A stretch of 64,000 nt of DNA from Thiospirochaeta perfilievii (GTDB lineage: Bacteria; Spirochaetota; Spirochaetia; DSM-2461), in assembly GCF_008329945.1 (NCBI RefSeq), contig NZ_CP035807.1, positions 124,001 to 188,000 on the forward strand, in the 5' to 3' direction. Within the stretch, counting starts at the first letter, position 1, and each line of letters begins with the position of its first letter. Of this stretch, positions 18,451-28,583 are shown one piece after another. The notes beneath the pieces were generated by a model. The model had not been told where the DNA came from. It ran no database searches and was given only the letters and a program-made list of their open reading frames with translations. Position numbers and translations under genes: made by a program.

Positions 18451-19569
18451 TTATAGTCCAGTAAAATCACTTGCTGGGTAGTAACCACTATCAACTATAA
18501 CTGCTTTTACATTTTGTCGATCTACAGTAATAACCTCAGTTTGTATTGCAGGAACATCCTTAGCACCATTTGCATAAGAACCTGTAGCTGTTGGAGTATT
18601 ACCTTCTAGGAACTTAATTGCAGCTTTAATAGCATCAGCAACTAGGATTCTAACATCTTTTAAAACTGTCATTGATTGCTTACCATCGATAATATATTGA
18701 ACAGAAGCCTTCTCTGCATCTTGTCCAGTAATTAAGTACTCTGTAACATCACTATCTGCTGCAAATGCATCGGCAATTGATCTTGCAGTACCATCGTTTG
18801 GTGCAGCAATATAAACTTTTCCTTTAGCAGAAGCAGGAGCAACTGTTAAGTTCGCTTCAGCTAGGTTTTTAGCAACATTAAAGTCCCAGTTAGTTGTAAC
18901 TTGACCAATAATTTTACCTAATTCAGCTCTGCTTAATTTTGGTTTATTTTTAAGTGCTACAGCCTCTGTTGAGTTTTGAACTACAAAAGTACCGTCAGCA
19001 ATTTTTGGTTGTAATACTTGCCATGCACCGTCGAAGAAGATAAACGCATTGTTATCACTTGCAGCTCCAGCATATAAGTATAAGTTATTTCCAGTTCCAG
19101 TTGCGTTATCAACTAAGTACTGTCCAAAAGCCTTACCTACAGATAAACTATCAAAAGTTACATAAAAATCAACTGATTCAGTATTTGTAATTAGTCTATC
19201 GTATGAAATAACTTTAACACCTGCATTATGAGCTTCGTTTGCTGCTGCCGCTGCTGCTGCCCCGTCATGTGGTGTCATAATTAGAACTTCAACACCCTTT
19301 GCAACTAAAGCTTCAACATTTGCTCTCTCTCTTGCAGAGTCACCCTGGGAAAATAGGATCTCAACAGAGTATCCCGCTTTTTCTAAAGCATCTCTAAACC
19401 GCGCTTCATCTTGTAACCATCTAGGCTCATCTTTTGTTGGTAAAATAATACCTACTGATAACTTTTTAGCACCTGATTCCATTTTTGCTTCACCATTGTT
19501 AGATGCAAAAAGTCCAGTCATTGTCATGGATACAATTGCTAATAACGCAATTCTTAAAAATAACTTCAT
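18451..19569 (-). CDS. chvE: ChvE-type periplasmic multiple-sugar-binding protein
   Basis: The 372-residue protein has a signal peptide (about residues 1-22) and a type I periplasmic-binding fold. Segments match the ChvE/xylose-binding group: GIILPTKDEPRWLQDEARF, VISYDRLITNTESVDFYVTFD, SDNNAFIFFDGAWQVLQP, ITGQDAEKASVQYIIDGKQSMTVLKD and the C-terminal VIVDSGYYPASDF. It captures sugars such as xylose, arabinose, glucose or galactose for the GguAB-type transporter downstream. It is preceded by a 146-base non-coding stretch that should hold the promoter, probably controlled by the adjacent two-component system. Confidence 0.9.
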   Translation of the reverse strand: MKLFLRIALLAIVSMTMTGLFASNNGEAKMESGAKKLSVGIILPTKDEPRWLQDEARFRDALEKAGYSVEILFSQGDSARERANVEALVAKGVEVLIMTPHDGAAAAAAANEAHNAGVKVISYDRLITNTESVDFYVTFDSLSVGKAFGQYLVDNATGTGNNLYLYAGAASDNNAFIFFDGAWQVLQPKIADGTFVVQNSTEAVALKNKPKLSRAELGKIIGQVTTNWDFNVAKNLAEANLTVAPASAKGKVYIAAPNDGTARSIADAFAADSDVTEYLITGQDAEKASVQYIIDGKQSMTVLKDVRILVADAIKAAIKFLEGNTPTATGSYANGAKDVPAIQTEVITVDRQNVKAVIVDSGYYPASDFTGL

Positions 19570-19715
19570 AAAATCTCCTTTTGTTTTTTGTTATCTTAAT
19601 CATTGATCTCTTTCTACAATTTAGATATAGGAGTTTTTTGATAAAATCTGTTCAATTATGATAAATAAATAAAAAGTTTTAGCTAATATAGCAGTATTAT
19701 GACCACAAAAAAATG

Positions 19716-20738
19716 CTAAAGTCCTACATAGATGTCATTTTCACTATGGAAACTATCCTGAACTATAACTTCCATCATATTCTCTTTTGTTACTGGAATA
19801 GGGTTTTCTATATAGTATGGGATGCTTTTTTCACTCTGATTATTAATATACATATCAGGTTCTACCTCTTGGTTCTTTCCAAGGGATACAGCAACCTGGG
19901 CAGCTCTTTTTGCTAACTTTTGTATAGGTTTGTAAACTGTCATCATTTGGGTTCCCGAGATTATACTTTGACATGCAGCTAAATCTGCATCTTGCCCAAC
20001 AACAGTTATTTCACCGGCTAACCTTCTCTCGGATAAAACCTTGATTGCAGCCTGGGCCATCATGTCGTTAGCCCCAGAGATAGCATCAATATCAACCCGA
20101 TTTTCAAATATATTATTTAATAACATAAATGCCTCATCGTAACTCCACTCATTTAGCCAGATCTCTTCAACAATTTTAATTTTTCCAGATTCAACCTGAG
20201 GGTCTAGAATTTTATGTATACCTAGATTGACCTCAAAACTATTGTTATCATAGATAGATCCATTAACTATAATGTAGTTACCTGTAGGGGCACTAGAGAG
20301 TAGTGCTTTAGCCATATACTTACCTACTTCCTGATTATCAAATGAGACATAACCTGCCAATGGAACCCCATTTATTAACCTATCATAGGACAAAACAGGT
20401 ATCCCTTTATCATTGGCCTTTTTTATAACATCAACTAGATTATTTTTATCCCTGGGAATAACAACTAAAACATCAATATCTTGCTTAAGAAGGTATAATA
20501 TTTCTGAAATTTGATCATTTCGATTGTCTGTAGACTTAGAGAATATAACATCTGCATCTAACTCGTTGGCACTACTAGTAAATATTGAGATATCCCTCTT
20601 CCATCTCTCTTGTAGGAAAATTTCTGAAGATGTTGAGAAACCAATTTTAACCCTATCTTTTAACTTCTCCTCTTTTTCACTACAGGAGTTTATAACTATG
20701 GATATTAAAAAAATGTAGTATAGATACTTTTTACTCAT
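19716..20738 (-). CDS. Sugar-binding lipoprotein, second ChvE/XylF-like protein (340 aa)
   Basis: I chose the start at 20738 (MSKKYLYYIFLISIVINSC) because it gives a lipoprotein signal with the modified Cys about residue 19 and overlaps the response-regulator stop by 8 bases; a longer frame upstream would run inside that gene. The mature part is a periplasmic sugar-binding fold resembling the ChvE-like protein downstream (VKIGFSTSSEIFLQERWKRD, VLSYDRLINGVPLAGYVSFD, VVGQDADLAACQSIISGTQM). It may be a membrane-tethered sensor or a second receptor for the transporter. It ends just before the promoter region of the transporter operon. Confidence 0.86.
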   Translation of the reverse strand: MSKKYLYYIFLISIVINSCSEKEEKLKDRVKIGFSTSSEIFLQERWKRDISIFTSSANELDADVIFSKSTDNRNDQISEILYLLKQDIDVLVVIPRDKNNLVDVIKKANDKGIPVLSYDRLINGVPLAGYVSFDNQEVGKYMAKALLSSAPTGNYIIVNGSIYDNNSFEVNLGIHKILDPQVESGKIKIVEEIWLNEWSYDEAFMLLNNIFENRVDIDAISGANDMMAQAAIKVLSERRLAGEITVVGQDADLAACQSIISGTQMMTVYKPIQKLAKRAAQVAVSLGKNQEVEPDMYINNQSEKSIPYYIENPIPVTKENMMEVIVQDSFHSENDIYVGL

Positions 20739-22227
20739 TTCTAAACCTTCTCTCAATTGATGATGGGGATACACCCATATATTTTCTAAAAATTCTACTA
20801 AAGTAGTTTGGATCCTGATAACCAACCCTAAAAGAGGCCTCTTTAATAGTTACTTGTTCCTCTTTTAAAAGAGATATAGCCCGATCAATCCTATACTGAT
20901 TAACATAGTCAATAAATTTCTTATTCATATGCTCTGTAAATAGACGGCTAAGATAACTTGCAGATACATTACACTTCTTAGCTACAGTGGATAGCTGGAT
21001 TGGTTTATCAAACTGCTCTGTTATAAACTTAATGGCAAGTTTTAGTATTTTAGGATATGTGTTATTTTTAACAACTTCCATTAAGTCATAATACCGATCA
21101 ATTGCAAAGTTACTCCAGGATATCCAATCATCCATATTATTAAGGGGTATAATCTGCTCTGAAGGGTCTATATCAAAGTTGTTATCCCTTTGTATAGCAA
21201 TGTCTATTCTTTGTAACATTAGTGTATAAAGTGCTACTAATTTCCCCTTTGCTACAATAAAATCATAACTGTTAAAAATTGATGTCCAAAAGTCATTATA
21301 GATAATCTTACCATTTTCCCTCTCTGCAGTGGAGATCTCCCTATATATTAGTAATATTCTCTCATTATCATGGTCTTTTTTAATCTCCCCCATACTGTTT
21401 TTTGAAAGCTGGTTATACGCCTCGTTATAAGACTCAGATAGTTTTGAATATATCTTTAATGAACCTATACCCATCTCAATTTTAACATTGGTAATCTCAA
21501 AAAATATCTTTTGTAGATCCTCTGTTAACCTGTGTAGAAATCTATCCTCTGGGAATAGGGTTATAAGTTTATCTCCTATTTGAGTAGAGATTAGGTTATA
21601 TTTATACTCTACCTTCTTAACAATCTTCCCATAAATCTCTTTTTTTAATGATGAGTTTACATCATTATCTACTACAAATATGTAAATTTTTGCACTATCA
21701 CTTTTTATTAAGGAGAGATCAGCAAATATGGTCCACTCATCAATTGTTGGACTTTTCCACATTAGGGAAGTTAAAAACTCTTTTTGAAACTTTTCTCTTT
21801 TTTTAATCTTCTTGTTAAAACCTTCTAACTCATTATCCTTAGCCTCTACATCCCGGTCTAACTGTATTTTAACCTTTATTAGTTCATCTAATATTTTATT
21901 TTTTGAAACAGGTTTTACAAGGTAACTAAAGACTCCTAATCTAATGGCTTTTTGGGCTATATCAAATCGCTCATAGGCAGTAGATAGAATAAAAATAGTT
22001 TTAGGAAAAAGTGGTCTTAACTGTTTAATTACCTCAATACCATTTAGTCCAGGCATCTGAATATCCATAAATACAAGGTCAGGAGCCTGCGCCTTTATAA
22101 CATCTAAGGCTTCTGTCCCACTTCTGGCTTTTCCACATAGTTTAAAATCAGTAACATACTTATTAAAAATGAAAGTTAAACTCTCTAATACTGGTTCTTC
22201 GTCATCAACAATTACAACTCTATACAT
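20731..22227 (-). CDS. AraC-type response regulator (YesN-like)
   Basis: The 498-residue protein has an N-terminal receiver domain (VVIVDDEEPVLESL, phosphoacceptor Asp55 in DLVFMDIQMPG, conserved Lys in SYLVKPVSK), a long middle region, and a C-terminal AraC/XylS DNA-binding domain (about residues 395-498) with two helix-turn-helix units ending DPNYFSRIFRKYMGVSPSSI. It overlaps its kinase by 16 bases. By analogy with YesM/YesN and the XylFII-LytS/YesN sugar sensors of Firmicutes, it probably activates the downstream sugar-transport operon. Confidence 0.92.
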   Translation of the reverse strand: MYRVVIVDDEEPVLESLTFIFNKYVTDFKLCGKARSGTEALDVIKAQAPDLVFMDIQMPGLNGIEVIKQLRPLFPKTIFILSTAYERFDIAQKAIRLGVFSYLVKPVSKNKILDELIKVKIQLDRDVEAKDNELEGFNKKIKKREKFQKEFLTSLMWKSPTIDEWTIFADLSLIKSDSAKIYIFVVDNDVNSSLKKEIYGKIVKKVEYKYNLISTQIGDKLITLFPEDRFLHRLTEDLQKIFFEITNVKIEMGIGSLKIYSKLSESYNEAYNQLSKNSMGEIKKDHDNERILLIYREISTAERENGKIIYNDFWTSIFNSYDFIVAKGKLVALYTLMLQRIDIAIQRDNNFDIDPSEQIIPLNNMDDWISWSNFAIDRYYDLMEVVKNNTYPKILKLAIKFITEQFDKPIQLSTVAKKCNVSASYLSRLFTEHMNKKFIDYVNQYRIDRAISLLKEEQVTIKEASFRVGYQDPNYFSRIFRKYMGVSPSSIERRFRNE

Positions 22228-23717
22228 GGTTCTACCTCTGGATCTATTTTAATAATTATATTTGTCCCATTACCAGGATTACTAATAATCTCTACAATTT
22301 CCTCTCCTGGATAGAAAAAGAAACATCTTTGAATAACATTTTCTAGGCCCATTACCTTTGAGTTTGTTTTATACTCATGGGTATGGGGTATAAGTAGTTT
22401 ATCAATAACATCTGAAGACATACCAATACCATTATCCTTTACAGATATCTCTAAAATATGATCAACAACCCTTATTGATATTAAAACAGAGCCTACATTG
22501 TCACTATCCTTAAAGGCGTGGATAATAGTATTTTCTACTAGAGGTTGAAGTATCATAGCTGGACACTCAAAATCATCTAATATCTTTTCATCAATATTCA
22601 TCTTAATATCTAAGGTATGGGGAAATCTAATTTTTAGGATATTGATGTAGGATAACATCCCCTCATACTCCTTCCGCAGGGGAACAAAAAACCGCTTCTC
22701 TCTAATGTTATACCTAAAAAGATCTGCAAGATTCTCCATATAATCAGCAGTTCTCTCCGCCTCTTCTATAATTGCTAATTGGACCCCAGTATTAATTGTA
22801 TTAAATAAGAAGTGGGGATTCATCTGGGCCTGCATGGTATATAACTCCATTCTTTTTAAAACCTGCTCCATTTTTAAATTACTTAATCTTTGAGCCATTA
22901 TATCCTTCTCTAGATCTTTTTGATGGTTTAACTCATCAATATAGTGTCTAATTCCATTTTTCATCTTATTAAATGCGATAGAAACACTATTTATCTCATC
23001 CACAGAGTCTATATGAATATCATCAAGTCTAAAGTTACCCCCAGATATCTTATCAGCCATATCTGATAACCTATAAAGAGGATTAGATATAGAGTTTACG
23101 TTTGCCATTAAAACAGAGAATGCAAGGGTAACAACTAATAAAATTAAAATTAAACTATATATCTGGATCTTTTTAAAAAGGATTAAAAAGTTATTATACT
23201 CAGAGAGTTGATGTCTAAATCCTAATAGACTTAGAGAGTCTATCCTATCTAAAATATAGTTATATAGTGTGGTTAACTCTTCAAAACCCCTAGAGTACTC
23301 TTCAACCTTTCTCCCTCTTTTTTCCTCTACTATATTTTCAACAGAACCTAAATAGCTATCTATTAAAAAATAGATCTCCCTTTTAGTTAGCTCCAATTCA
23401 TTATTATAAATTGGTCGTTCTTGGGGAATCATAGAGCTTATATGTTCACTATTTTTTAGGATTTTAGATAGGGATTGGGTTGAAAATAGGCTTAAATATG
23501 ATATTAGAGGTGCCTGAATATCCTTTAGTACACCTTCAATCTCTATAAAATACTGTTCATCTGTAAATCTCTGATTCGCTATTGTCTGAAGCTTTAGAGT
23601 ATTAATTAGACTAAATCCAAAGGAGAATAGAGTTAAAATAATAGAGATAATAAATGTATAAAAAAGCCTACCCTTTAAAGAGTTTCTAATTTTATCTCTA
23701 ATCACTGTACTTTCCAT
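22212..23717 (-). CDS. Sensor histidine kinase, YesM/LytS-like
   Basis: The 501-residue protein has one membrane helix near residues 18-40, an extracytoplasmic sensor region to about 183, a second helix (about 184-206), and a HAMP domain (about 207-260). The kinase core has phosphoacceptor His302 in AQMNPHFLFNTINTG and an HATPase domain with the N-box LQPLVENTIIHAF and G-box VKDNGIGM. It is coupled to its response regulator (16-base overlap) and to the upstream binding protein (20-base overlap). This supports a three-part sensor in which the binding protein presents sugar to the kinase. Confidence 0.92.
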   Translation of the reverse strand: MESTVIRDKIRNSLKGRLFYTFIISIILTLFSFGFSLINTLKLQTIANQRFTDEQYFIEIEGVLKDIQAPLISYLSLFSTQSLSKILKNSEHISSMIPQERPIYNNELELTKREIYFLIDSYLGSVENIVEEKRGRKVEEYSRGFEELTTLYNYILDRIDSLSLLGFRHQLSEYNNFLILFKKIQIYSLILILLVVTLAFSVLMANVNSISNPLYRLSDMADKISGGNFRLDDIHIDSVDEINSVSIAFNKMKNGIRHYIDELNHQKDLEKDIMAQRLSNLKMEQVLKRMELYTMQAQMNPHFLFNTINTGVQLAIIEEAERTADYMENLADLFRYNIREKRFFVPLRKEYEGMLSYINILKIRFPHTLDIKMNIDEKILDDFECPAMILQPLVENTIIHAFKDSDNVGSVLISIRVVDHILEISVKDNGIGMSSDVIDKLLIPHTHEYKTNSKVMGLENVIQRCFFFYPGEEIVEIISNPGNGTNIIIKIDPEVEPCIEL

Positions 23718-24672
23718 TTAACAATGAGTTTTTAGATATTAAATTGATACCTGTATCAACATAGGCAGAGGTATAACCATTTTTTTCTATCTCATCTAAG
23801 GCTAATACAGCACTATAGCCAATACGATAGGGATTTCTTACAATAGTTCCTAATATAATATCCTTACTTATATACTCTAGGATTCTAGAGTCATCTCCAA
23901 AACCTATAATCTGAACTTTTCCCACAAGATTATTATCAATTATAGCTTGGACTGCAACTAGGGTATCATTAGGGTCGGATAAAACGATTAAATCTATCTC
24001 TGGTGAGTTTTTAACAATCTCATAAGCTAACCTCTCTGCATCTAGAGGGTTTAGGTCTGTCTTTCTTACATAGAGTTTATCAACCTTATCTTCTAATACG
24101 GATTTTAATCCCATCTCAACTAAGGATCGTCCTGATAAAAGACCTGGATTTTTATCACTATAGATTAAAACAATATTGTATAGGTCTTTATTTGCTAATT
24201 GGGCTATTTTCCCAATAGCCTTTCCTGAGTCAAAATTATTTGTACCAATAAAAAAAGTAGTCTCATTTCTTACAATCTCATTCTCTAATTGTATTAGGGG
24301 AATCCCATAATTTGAAATTTTGTTAATTGAATCTTTTACCTTATCATCCATTCCATAGGGATAAAGGCAGATACCGTCAAAACCTAAATAGGGAACCATA
24401 CCTAAACTTATTGGATCATCATCTATTGAAAAAAAGGAGATAGAACAGTCTAGGGTTTCACTTGCCCTAACAGCCCCCTCTTTAATCTGTTTAAAAAAAG
24501 AGTAGTCTTCTACCGGAAGGAAAAAAGCGTAGTGGGAGCTCTTTTCCTCCAAGGAAATTACACCACTATCTCTATAAAAGGGGCTTGATACCATAACTTT
24601 TATGGATAAAATTAACACTATTAAAAATAGTGATACAATAAATAGTGGAGCGTATTTTAAAAATAAATTCAC
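23698..24672 (-). CDS. Membrane-anchored periplasmic sugar-binding sensor protein (324 aa)
   Basis: An uncleaved-looking N-terminal membrane segment (about residues 8-28, no lipobox) is followed by a type I periplasmic-binding fold of the ribose/xylose group (HYAFFLPVEDYSFFKQIKEG, GIPLIQLENEIV, FIGTNNFDSGKAIGKIAQL, VQIIGFGDDSRILEYI). It leads the sensor cluster and overlaps the kinase gene by 20 bases. In Clostridium, XylFII (a similar anchored binding protein) binds xylose and activates the LytS kinase; the layout here suggests the same job. The ligand cannot be read from sequence. Confidence 0.85.
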   Translation of the reverse strand: MNLFLKYAPLFIVSLFLIVLILSIKVMVSSPFYRDSGVISLEEKSSHYAFFLPVEDYSFFKQIKEGAVRASETLDCSISFFSIDDDPISLGMVPYLGFDGICLYPYGMDDKVKDSINKISNYGIPLIQLENEIVRNETTFFIGTNNFDSGKAIGKIAQLANKDLYNIVLIYSDKNPGLLSGRSLVEMGLKSVLEDKVDKLYVRKTDLNPLDAERLAYEIVKNSPEIDLIVLSDPNDTLVAVQAIIDNNLVGKVQIIGFGDDSRILEYISKDIILGTIVRNPYRIGYSAVLALDEIEKNGYTSAYVDTGINLISKNSLLNGKYSD

Positions 24673-24703
24673 ATGTTATCTTAAATGCAGATTTTGTAAT
24701 TGT

Positions 24704-25726
24704 CTACATAATTAACATTGCATCACCATAGCTAAAAAACATATAGTCACTATCTACTGCCTCTTTATAAGCCTTATCAATTAGTGTTTTAGTTGCAAAA
24801 GTAGAGACTAAAACTAGTAGAGTTGATTCAGGGGTATGGAAATTAGTAAACATCCTATCTACAACCTTAAACTCATAACCTGGTTTAATAAATAGATTTG
24901 TACTCCTTGTTCCTCTTAATAGTTTACCATCAACCCATGAAGACTCTAGGGTTCTTACTGAAGTTGTTCCTACAGCTAATATTTTTTTACCAGCTTTTTT
25001 AGCATTTTCAATTATAGTAGCACTCTCATCTGAAATATAGAAATCTTCATAGTGCATATCATGATCATCTAAATACTCTGTTCTAACAGGGGCAAAAGTC
25101 CCAAGCCCAACATGAAGTGTAACAAAGGCTATATCTGCCCCCTTCTCTTTAATTTTATCTAAAATATCCTGGGTAAAATGTAGGGATGCAGTAGGAGCAG
25201 CACAGGATCCTATCTCCTTTGAGAAAACAGTTTGATAACGTTCCGAGTCCGCATTATCATCACCTCTTTTAATATATGGAGGCAGGGGGATATGGGCGTA
25301 TTGATCTAGATAGTCATCGTTAATATCAGTATCAAACTCAACAATACGATGATTTGTAGAGATAATCCTAGTTATTCTACCCTTAGCGCCACCTTCAAAG
25401 GTATAAGATCGCCCAACAACCTGTTTTTTAGCCTTGGAAACCATAACCTCCCACTGATTCTTTTCTGTTTTTGATAACATAAAGAATTCAACCTTACCAC
25501 CACTATCATCTGTTGTAGCAAAAAGCCTTGCTTTTCTTACCCTTGAATTATTAAATACAACAACTGTATTATCATCAATATAATCTGTAAAATTCTGCAT
25601 ATTTTTATGCTCTATAGAACCATCTAATCGATCTATAACCATTAAATTAGCAGTACCCCTCTCCTCTGGGGGATATTGTGCTATCTGTTCTTTTGGTAAA
25701 TCAAAAGAGTAATCGCTGATTTTCAT
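24704..25726 (-). CDS. queA: S-adenosylmethionine:tRNA ribosyltransferase-isomerase
   Basis: QueA transfers and isomerises the ribosyl moiety of SAM onto preQ1-modified tRNA to make epoxyqueuosine. The 340-residue protein has the normal length, the start [19 protein letters not shown], and motifs [40 protein letters not shown] and [11 protein letters not shown]. It overlaps ruvB by 26 bases at its start and ends the yebC-ruvCAB-queA operon. Confidence 0.97.
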   Translation of the reverse strand: MKISDYSFDLPKEQIAQYPPEERGTANLMVIDRLDGSIEHKNMQNFTDYIDDNTVVVFNNSRVRKARLFATTDDSGGKVEFFMLSKTEKNQWEVMVSKAKKQVVGRSYTFEGGAKGRITRIISTNHRIVEFDTDINDDYLDQYAHIPLPPYIKRGDDNADSERYQTVFSKEIGSCAAPTASLHFTQDILDKIKEKGADIAFVTLHVGLGTFAPVRTEYLDDHDMHYEDFYISDESATIIENAKKAGKKILAVGTTSVRTLESSWVDGKLLRGTRSTNLFIKPGYEFKVVDRMFTNFHTPESTLLVLVSTFATKTLIDKAYKEAVDSDYMFFSYGDAMLIM

Positions 25727-26735
25727 GTAACTCCAATCCTAAATGTTTATATGCTAAAGGTGTTGCAACCCTGCCCCTTGCGGTACGTTTAATAAAGCCT
25801 TGCTGAATTAGGTAGGGCTCATAAAAGTCTTCTAATGAGTCTATTCCTTCTCCAACACTTATTGCCAATGTTTCAGCACCTACAGGTCCACCATTATATT
25901 TTGTAATTATAGTCTTTAAGATCTCCCTATCGTGTCTTTCTAGACCGTAGGAGTCTATCTCTAATCTCTTTAAACCCTGTTCTACAACCTTTGTTGTAAT
26001 TATTCCATCACCAACAACTTGGGCAAAATCCCTCATACGTCTTAGAAGTCTATTTGCAACCCTAGGGGTTCCCCTTGAACACTTAGCCAGTGAAAAAGAA
26101 GCGTCTTTATCAATTTTTATATCTAAAATTCCGGCACTTCTTACAATTATATCCCTTAACTCTTCCTGGGTATAAAAGTTCATTCTAACATTTATTCCAA
26201 AACGGGTAAAAAGTGGACTTGAAACCTTTCCAGGTTTAGTTGTTGCTCCAACTAGGGTAAATTTTGGAATAGGTATCCGTATAGTTCTAGCTGATGGCCC
26301 CTGACCAATTATCCAGTCAAGTTCGTAATCCTCCATTGCCACATACAACATCTCTTCCACTGTTGGTTTTAGTCTATGTATCTCATCAATAAAAAAAACA
26401 CTATTCTCACTTATTGTGGTTAAGAGCCCTGCTAAATCCTTAGGTTTATCCATAGCTGGAGCTGATGTAACCCTGGTTTCAACACCTAACTCATTGGCCA
26501 TAATATTTGCAAGAGTGGTTTTCCCGAGTCCAGGGGGGCCATTTAAAAATACATGGTCTAAGGCTTCGCCCCTCTCTCTAGCTGCAGTTATAAATATATT
26601 TAGGTTATCTTTTATATCTTCCTGTCCTTGAAAATCCTCTAATAATTTAGGTCTTATTGGATTATCAAGTCGTTCAGTATCCTCATTAAACATAGCCTCA
26701 CCAGAGAGTAAGTTTTCATCTGAAAATTCATCCAT
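25701..26735 (-). CDS. ruvB: Holliday junction branch-migration ATPase RuvB
   Basis: The 344-residue AAA+ motor drives branch migration of Holliday junctions with RuvA. It has the RuvB opening [11 protein letters not shown], Walker [16 protein letters not shown] (about residues 63-77), Walker [11 protein letters not shown], sensor [19 protein letters not shown] and the C-terminal winged helix ([32 protein letters not shown]). Length and motifs are normal. It lies 10 bases downstream of ruvA and overlaps queA. Confidence 0.98.
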   Translation of the reverse strand: MDEFSDENLLSGEAMFNEDTERLDNPIRPKLLEDFQGQEDIKDNLNIFITAARERGEALDHVFLNGPPGLGKTTLANIMANELGVETRVTSAPAMDKPKDLAGLLTTISENSVFFIDEIHRLKPTVEEMLYVAMEDYELDWIIGQGPSARTIRIPIPKFTLVGATTKPGKVSSPLFTRFGINVRMNFYTQEELRDIIVRSAGILDIKIDKDASFSLAKCSRGTPRVANRLLRRMRDFAQVVGDGIITTKVVEQGLKRLEIDSYGLERHDREILKTIITKYNGGPVGAETLAISVGEGIDSLEDFYEPYLIQQGFIKRTARGRVATPLAYKHLGLELHENQRLLF

Positions 26736-26745
26736 TTTATTACTC

Positions 26746-27327
26746 CTAGGTACTTAATTTTATTATTGAAAGACGAAGGATCTCCCCCTCATCACTGGTT
26801 TTTGAGTTTGTTATTATATCAACTAAAACGGCTTTTGCCTTTTTCTTGTCAAAACCCATAGCAACTAGTGAGTCTAAAATCTCTTTATCAACACTATCCC
26901 TTGAGCTCTCTTTTACTACGTTGTCTTCTAATTTAAGTTTACCCTTAAGGGCTAAAACAATCTTCTGGGCAGTTTTTTTACCAAGCCCGGGAATTTTACA
27001 AAGTCTATCTACATCCTCATCATCTAAACACTGTATTAATTCCATTGGTTTAATTCCAGATAGTATTTTTTGGGCAGCCTTTGCACCAACACCGTTAACC
27101 TTTATTAGGTCTAAAAAAAGGAAGCGTTCATCTTTAGTTGCAAAACCAAAAAGGGTCATACTGTCCTCTTTATGTTGTAGATATGTAAAAAGTCGTTTCT
27201 CTTCACCTACATTGCAACTGTCTAGGGTATTTAATGAGGTTAATAAAATCCACTCGGTACCACCTACTTGCAAACATAACTGACTTAAACCTTTCTCTGT
27301 AATTTTACCTGTTAAACTATTATACAT
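26746..27327 (-). CDS. ruvA: Holliday junction-binding protein RuvA
   Basis: The 193-residue protein has the N-terminal OB-fold domain ([13 protein letters not shown]), the double helix-hairpin-helix region ([19 protein letters not shown] and [19 protein letters not shown]), and a C-terminal RuvB-contact domain ([18 protein letters not shown]). RuvA tetramers hold the junction for RuvB. It overlaps ruvC by 8 bases, in the conserved ruvC-ruvA-ruvB order. Confidence 0.96.
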   Translation of the reverse strand: MYNSLTGKITEKGLSQLCLQVGGTEWILLTSLNTLDSCNVGEEKRLFTYLQHKEDSMTLFGFATKDERFLFLDLIKVNGVGAKAAQKILSGIKPMELIQCLDDEDVDRLCKIPGLGKKTAQKIVLALKGKLKLEDNVVKESSRDSVDKEILDSLVAMGFDKKKAKAVLVDIITNSKTSDEGEILRLSIIKLST

Positions 27328-27802
27328 TTCCCCTCACACTATGAACATGACATATTGCTGCTGCTAATGCATCTGCAGCATGATCCGGCTTTGGAACAGT
27401 TTTTAACTTTAAAAGCAGTTTTACCATATCTTGAACCTGTTTTTTTGTTGCTCTTCCATTCCCAACAACTGCTTGTTTTATTTGTATAGGTGTATATTCA
27501 CCTGTTTTTATACCCATATTACCTAGGGCTAAAAGCTGAACTCCCCTTGCCTGGGCAACTGGAAGTGCAGAGGATACATTCTTAGCAAAATAGAGGGTTT
27601 CAATCCCTGCATTACTAGGTTTATACTCTTTTATAACTTCTGATAACTTATTATATAAATCTTTTAGTCTTAAATTTGATGGTAATTCAGTTGTAGTTGT
27701 AATAGTTCCATGATTAATATACTTAAATCTTATACCATCGGTCTCTATAATACCCCAACCTGTATTTGCCAGGCCAGGGTCTATACCTATAACTCTTACC
27801 AC
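27320..27802 (-). CDS. ruvC: Holliday junction resolvase RuvC
   Basis: RuvC cuts Holliday junctions symmetrically. The 160-residue protein has the RNase H-like start VRVIGIDPGLANTGWGII with the first catalytic Asp (Asp7), the catalytic Glu in GIETLYFAKN, and the last acidic residues in KPDHAADALAAAICH. It directly follows yebC (the ruvC start adjoins the yebC stop). Confidence 0.96.
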   Translation of the reverse strand: MVRVIGIDPGLANTGWGIIETDGIRFKYINHGTITTTTELPSNLRLKDLYNKLSEVIKEYKPSNAGIETLYFAKNVSSALPVAQARGVQLLALGNMGIKTGEYTPIQIKQAVVGNGRATKKQVQDMVKLLLKLKTVPKPDHAADALAAAICHVHSVRGNV

Positions 27803-28516
27803 TTAGGCAAGGTTTGAAGAAACACTTTGAACATCTTCATGATCTTCTAACTTATCAATTAAATTTAAAAGTTTCTCTGTCTTCTCTTCATCCAGTTCAA
27901 TTGTATTATCAGGAACCATTGTAATTTCAGCACCTAAATGCTCATATCCAGCAGCCTCTAATGCATTTAAAACAGCTTCAAAATCAGAAGGCTCACAAAT
28001 AACTTCAATAACATTATCATTTGTTACATCCTCAGCTCCTGCTTCTAATGCAGTCTCAAAGATCGCTTCAAAATCATTACCTTCTAAATCGTATGTAATA
28101 ACACCCTTTCTATTGAATTGGTATGAAACAGCACCTGTAGCAGCTAATGAACCACCACCCTTATTTAAAATGGATTTTACATCGGCACTTGTTCTATTTT
28201 TATTATCTGTTAGGGCTTCAATTATTAAACCAACTCCCCCCTGGCCATAACCTTCATAAACAAGCTCCATAAAGATTGCACCATCTGTCTCTCCACAACC
28301 TTTTTTTATAGCTCTTGTAATATTATCTTTAGGCATATTTGCAGCTTTAGCTTTAAGTAAAGAAGTTCTTAACCTAGGGTTGGTCTCTTCATCTCCTCCC
28401 CCCATTCTAGCTGCAACTGTTATCTCTTTAATTATTTTACAAAATATTTTACCACGTTTTGCATCTAGAGCACCTTTTTTGTGTTTTATTGTTGCCCATT
28501 TACTATGACCTGACAT
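27803..28516 (-). CDS. yebC: YebC/PmpR family protein (TACO1-like)
   Basis: The 237-residue protein has the family opening MSGHSKWATIKHKKGALDAKRGK and conserved segments NPRLRTSLLKAKAANMPKDNI, YEGYGQGGVGLIIEALTDN and KGGGSLAATGAVSYQF. Members are linked to transcription control and, more recently, to relieving ribosome stalling on proline stretches. It leads the ruvCAB-queA operon and has a 67-base upstream gap that should contain the promoter. Confidence 0.95.
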   Translation of the reverse strand: MSGHSKWATIKHKKGALDAKRGKIFCKIIKEITVAARMGGGDEETNPRLRTSLLKAKAANMPKDNITRAIKKGCGETDGAIFMELVYEGYGQGGVGLIIEALTDNKNRTSADVKSILNKGGGSLAATGAVSYQFNRKGVITYDLEGNDFEAIFETALEAGAEDVTNDNVIEVICEPSDFEAVLNALEAAGYEHLGAEITMVPDNTIELDEEKTEKLLNLIDKLEDHEDVQSVSSNLA

Positions 28517-28583
28517 GAAGTCTCCTTTATATATAACAATTGTTTCAAAAGTTTACACAGTTCGATTTTATCTGTCAACATAA

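Noticed and set aside
15650-19569. Naming the transporter xylFGH
   Set aside because: The binding protein's segments fit the ChvE multiple-sugar group better than XylF, although xylose may still be a ligand.
20739-20825. Longer N-terminus for the sugar-binding lipoprotein (start at 20825)
   Set aside because: It would place 29 residues inside the response-regulator gene ahead of a good lipoprotein signal; the start at 20738 gives the expected signal peptide.
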